A stretch of DNA of 64,000 bases, taken from NCBI RefSeq assembly GCF_036669915.1, contig NC_089312.1, positions 13,872,789 to 13,936,788 of the forward strand, read 5' to 3'. Made by a program: the position numbers and the translations under genes. How positions within the stretch are numbered: the first letter of the stretch is position 1; the number at the start of each line of letters is the position of its first letter. Below are positions 61,951-64,000 of the stretch, one piece after another. The DNA comes from Pocillopora verrucosa. Taxonomy: Eukaryota > Cnidaria > Anthozoa > Scleractinia > Pocilloporidae. The notes below the pieces were generated by a model. The model saw only the letters and a program-made list of their open reading frames with translations, did not search any database and had not been told where the DNA came from.

Positions 61951-64000
61951 GGCCCTCGACTTGTTCGTAGTATGAATGTGTATCTAGGTGGTAAAGAACA
62001 TAGGCAAAGTTAATCCGAACAAAATGTACAAGCCTCGTTAATGAATCCATTCTTTGACCCGACAAGTTGTCACATTTACTGACTGGAACTCACATCAGGC
62101 GCTCGCGAAGAGTAGAAAGTCTGATTATCCCCTAAGTTTTGCGCCATAAGTTTGTGATCTGCTTTAGTTCCGCGAAACGCAAATCAAATATCGACAAATA
62201 TCTCGCGAGCCTGGTAGTTCATGCATCACCTTATCTTCGCAAAAATCACTCAACGCGCTGTCAAGTTTTGATGAGTCTAAAGAAGTGAGAGTGTTTACCC
62301 TCATTCAACGATCAGGGGAGAAAATGAATTCAAAGTTTTGGAGAGAGGCGGAGAAAAAATTATCCCGACGAAATGATCACGGGGGGCTGAAATAACAAAA
62401 AAATAAGTTCCCTGGCTCTCTAAGAAAATGGATTCAAATCGAGGACAATTAACACTTTGCCTGAACCTCGTCAAGAAACAGCTGTATTATGCCCACGTAT
62501 GTGATTTTTTTTTAATCACTGCTTTGACTAATATCTGTTCGACATGGCTCTATTTGGCAAATGCGGACTTGTTAATTTTCAAGCTATTCAAACAGGAAAT
62601 TACAAGGGAGCGGGCTTTCAAACCGCGGCGACGGAAAGTCAATTAAATCAACAGACAGAAAGGGTCAACTCATAGATGCTTTTTTCAAATCAGTTGTAAC
62701 GAAACTACATGACGCTCACTCTTTAGACATTAACGTAAACCTTAGAGCAATTTTCTACTTAGTAAGAATATTTGATCATCAGCATGAATTTTTGAACAAG
62801 GTATTTTTGAATAAATGCTTAAGTATTTAGTCTAAGGGTATAACTGTCACGCATAGCAGATTCTGAGAACAATGAGATTGAACTGGAGCAAATTTCTTTG
62901 TATTCGCCCCTCTTCAATTGATATTTCGGAATTTAAAACTAAGGTAAACTTTCGCGTCCGCAAATTCAAAGCGGCAAGGGGGTATATTGAACAGGCAGAG
63001 CTCGCAGCTTTATTTGATTCCCGTCGAAAGCATTACTATTGTAACAGTAATGGAAAAAACGCGTATGAACAGTGCAATACATTTTCATTGTTGTCTCTGC
63101 AGCCACGTTTAATCTTTGTCGTAAAGTACTGACGTTTTAATTCAACCCCTTTAATACGTCACAGAGTGACCCCAAACAGTCGGCTCTGATGAAACATGAA
63201 AACAACTGCTCACACGTCATTTGTCCTTCAAATGCAAAGTTTGAGACAAAGCACCCACGCGAAAGTGAGTCATTCTTTAGTTTCAAACTTGCATGAATTG
63301 ACAGCTGAGCCGCGATTTTAATATTCCGACAATTCCTACGTGCTCGGGAATAATTGCGGAGGCAAATTGTAGAAGCTACCTTGTATAAATAGTTATTGAT
63401 GGTTGAAGGAAAGGAAAACAAAGATATGTCAAGCACGATCAATGGAAGAACAACACAAACTAATTTCAACAACTTATCTCTCTGTTTTAATTTACATTTC
63501 GCTCGATGCATCCAGGTAGGAAATATTTCGACGGTCACAAAACGAAACAAAACCAAAAAAAAACTTTCGATCCTGGTTTCTTGTGTAGTTTCGATGGAAA
63601 CGGAAGTTTCTTTTCATGCTTCCTCGTGTGCTGACTGATAGACCCTTTGGCAAATGACGAAAATTAATCAAAACTGCGAACTAAGAAACTACACGAGAAT
63701 TATAGACCTCGGCTTTATCGGGTAATCTGCAAACTTTCGTTTTGCCCAGAGATTTTTCAGCTGAGAAAAGGTAATTTTAATCGTAGATAGATTACGAGAC
63801 AATTTATTGATTGGACTCTTACATAACCCCGCCCTCAGTCAAACAAAATACCTCATCAAATTTTTAAATGTGCGCAGTCTAAGACCGTCCCTTCTCCGAC
63901 TATGAGGGAAGAAACTTCAAATTTTCAGAATCGTTACGTAGATTACCAGCAGTCCCATTTTAACCGTAAAGTCCGTCGTGTAACTCAGTAGAAATCCGCC
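61951..64000. other. Upstream region of the GPCR gene
   Basis: It contains the GPCR promoter just after 61950 and about 2 kb with no recognisable gene. Open frames at 62872-63132 (+) and 63137-63556 (-, 139 codons) have no family features and no convincing splice context. Confidence 0.45.

Noticed and set aside
63137-63556. 139-codon minus-strand frame with hydrophobic runs
   Set aside because: No motif, no ATG at the listed start, and no splice or promoter support; a frame of this length can occur by chance.

Overview
This window looks like animal nuclear DNA, most likely from an anthozoan cnidarian such as a stony coral or sea anemone. It is AT-rich, its genes are broken by GT-AG introns, the proteins are metazoan (SLC49A3, AUP1, PSTK, ATP6V0E, adducin, Glass, an amine-type GPCR), and the spacers are full of short foldback repeats of a kind common in corals. 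The exact species cannot be told from the sequence. No bacterial operon, CRISPR array, rRNA or intact tRNA gene was seen.

Layout, left to right. An SLC49A3-type (MFSD7) major-facilitator transporter on + enters from the left edge and ends at 6969. Then comes a spacer holding a degenerate 42-bp minisatellite (about 8490-9340). A rhomboid intramembrane protease on + spans 11038-13905. A 4.7-kb repeat-rich spacer with a MITE follows. ATP6V0E on - (19622-18655), which has a clear U12-type intron, lies head to head with PSTK on + (19724-24054); their start codons are about 100 bp apart. AUP1 on - has at least 14 exons (36192-27131). An unrecognised two-exon coding fragment on + (36549-37025) lies opposite its promoter. 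A decayed adducin locus on + (39181 to about 49735) has an intact first exon but frameshifts and stops in all six later segments read. A Glass-type five-zinc-finger factor on + (53425-56994, 5' part provisional) then converges on an amine-like class A GPCR on - (61950-58576).

The genes are mostly unrelated housekeeping genes (tRNA-Sec charging, V-ATPase, lipid droplet/ERAD) with a few developmental or signalling genes. They do not form a functional cluster. Most of the signal in introns and spacers is non-autonomous repeats: a CTGACGTTTCRA / CTTCATCAGAGC family, WGGATAA foldbacks, a MITE with 5-bp target duplication and a tRNA-derived SINE. Exon limits were read by eye from splice motifs, phase and family alignment from memory, without transcript data.
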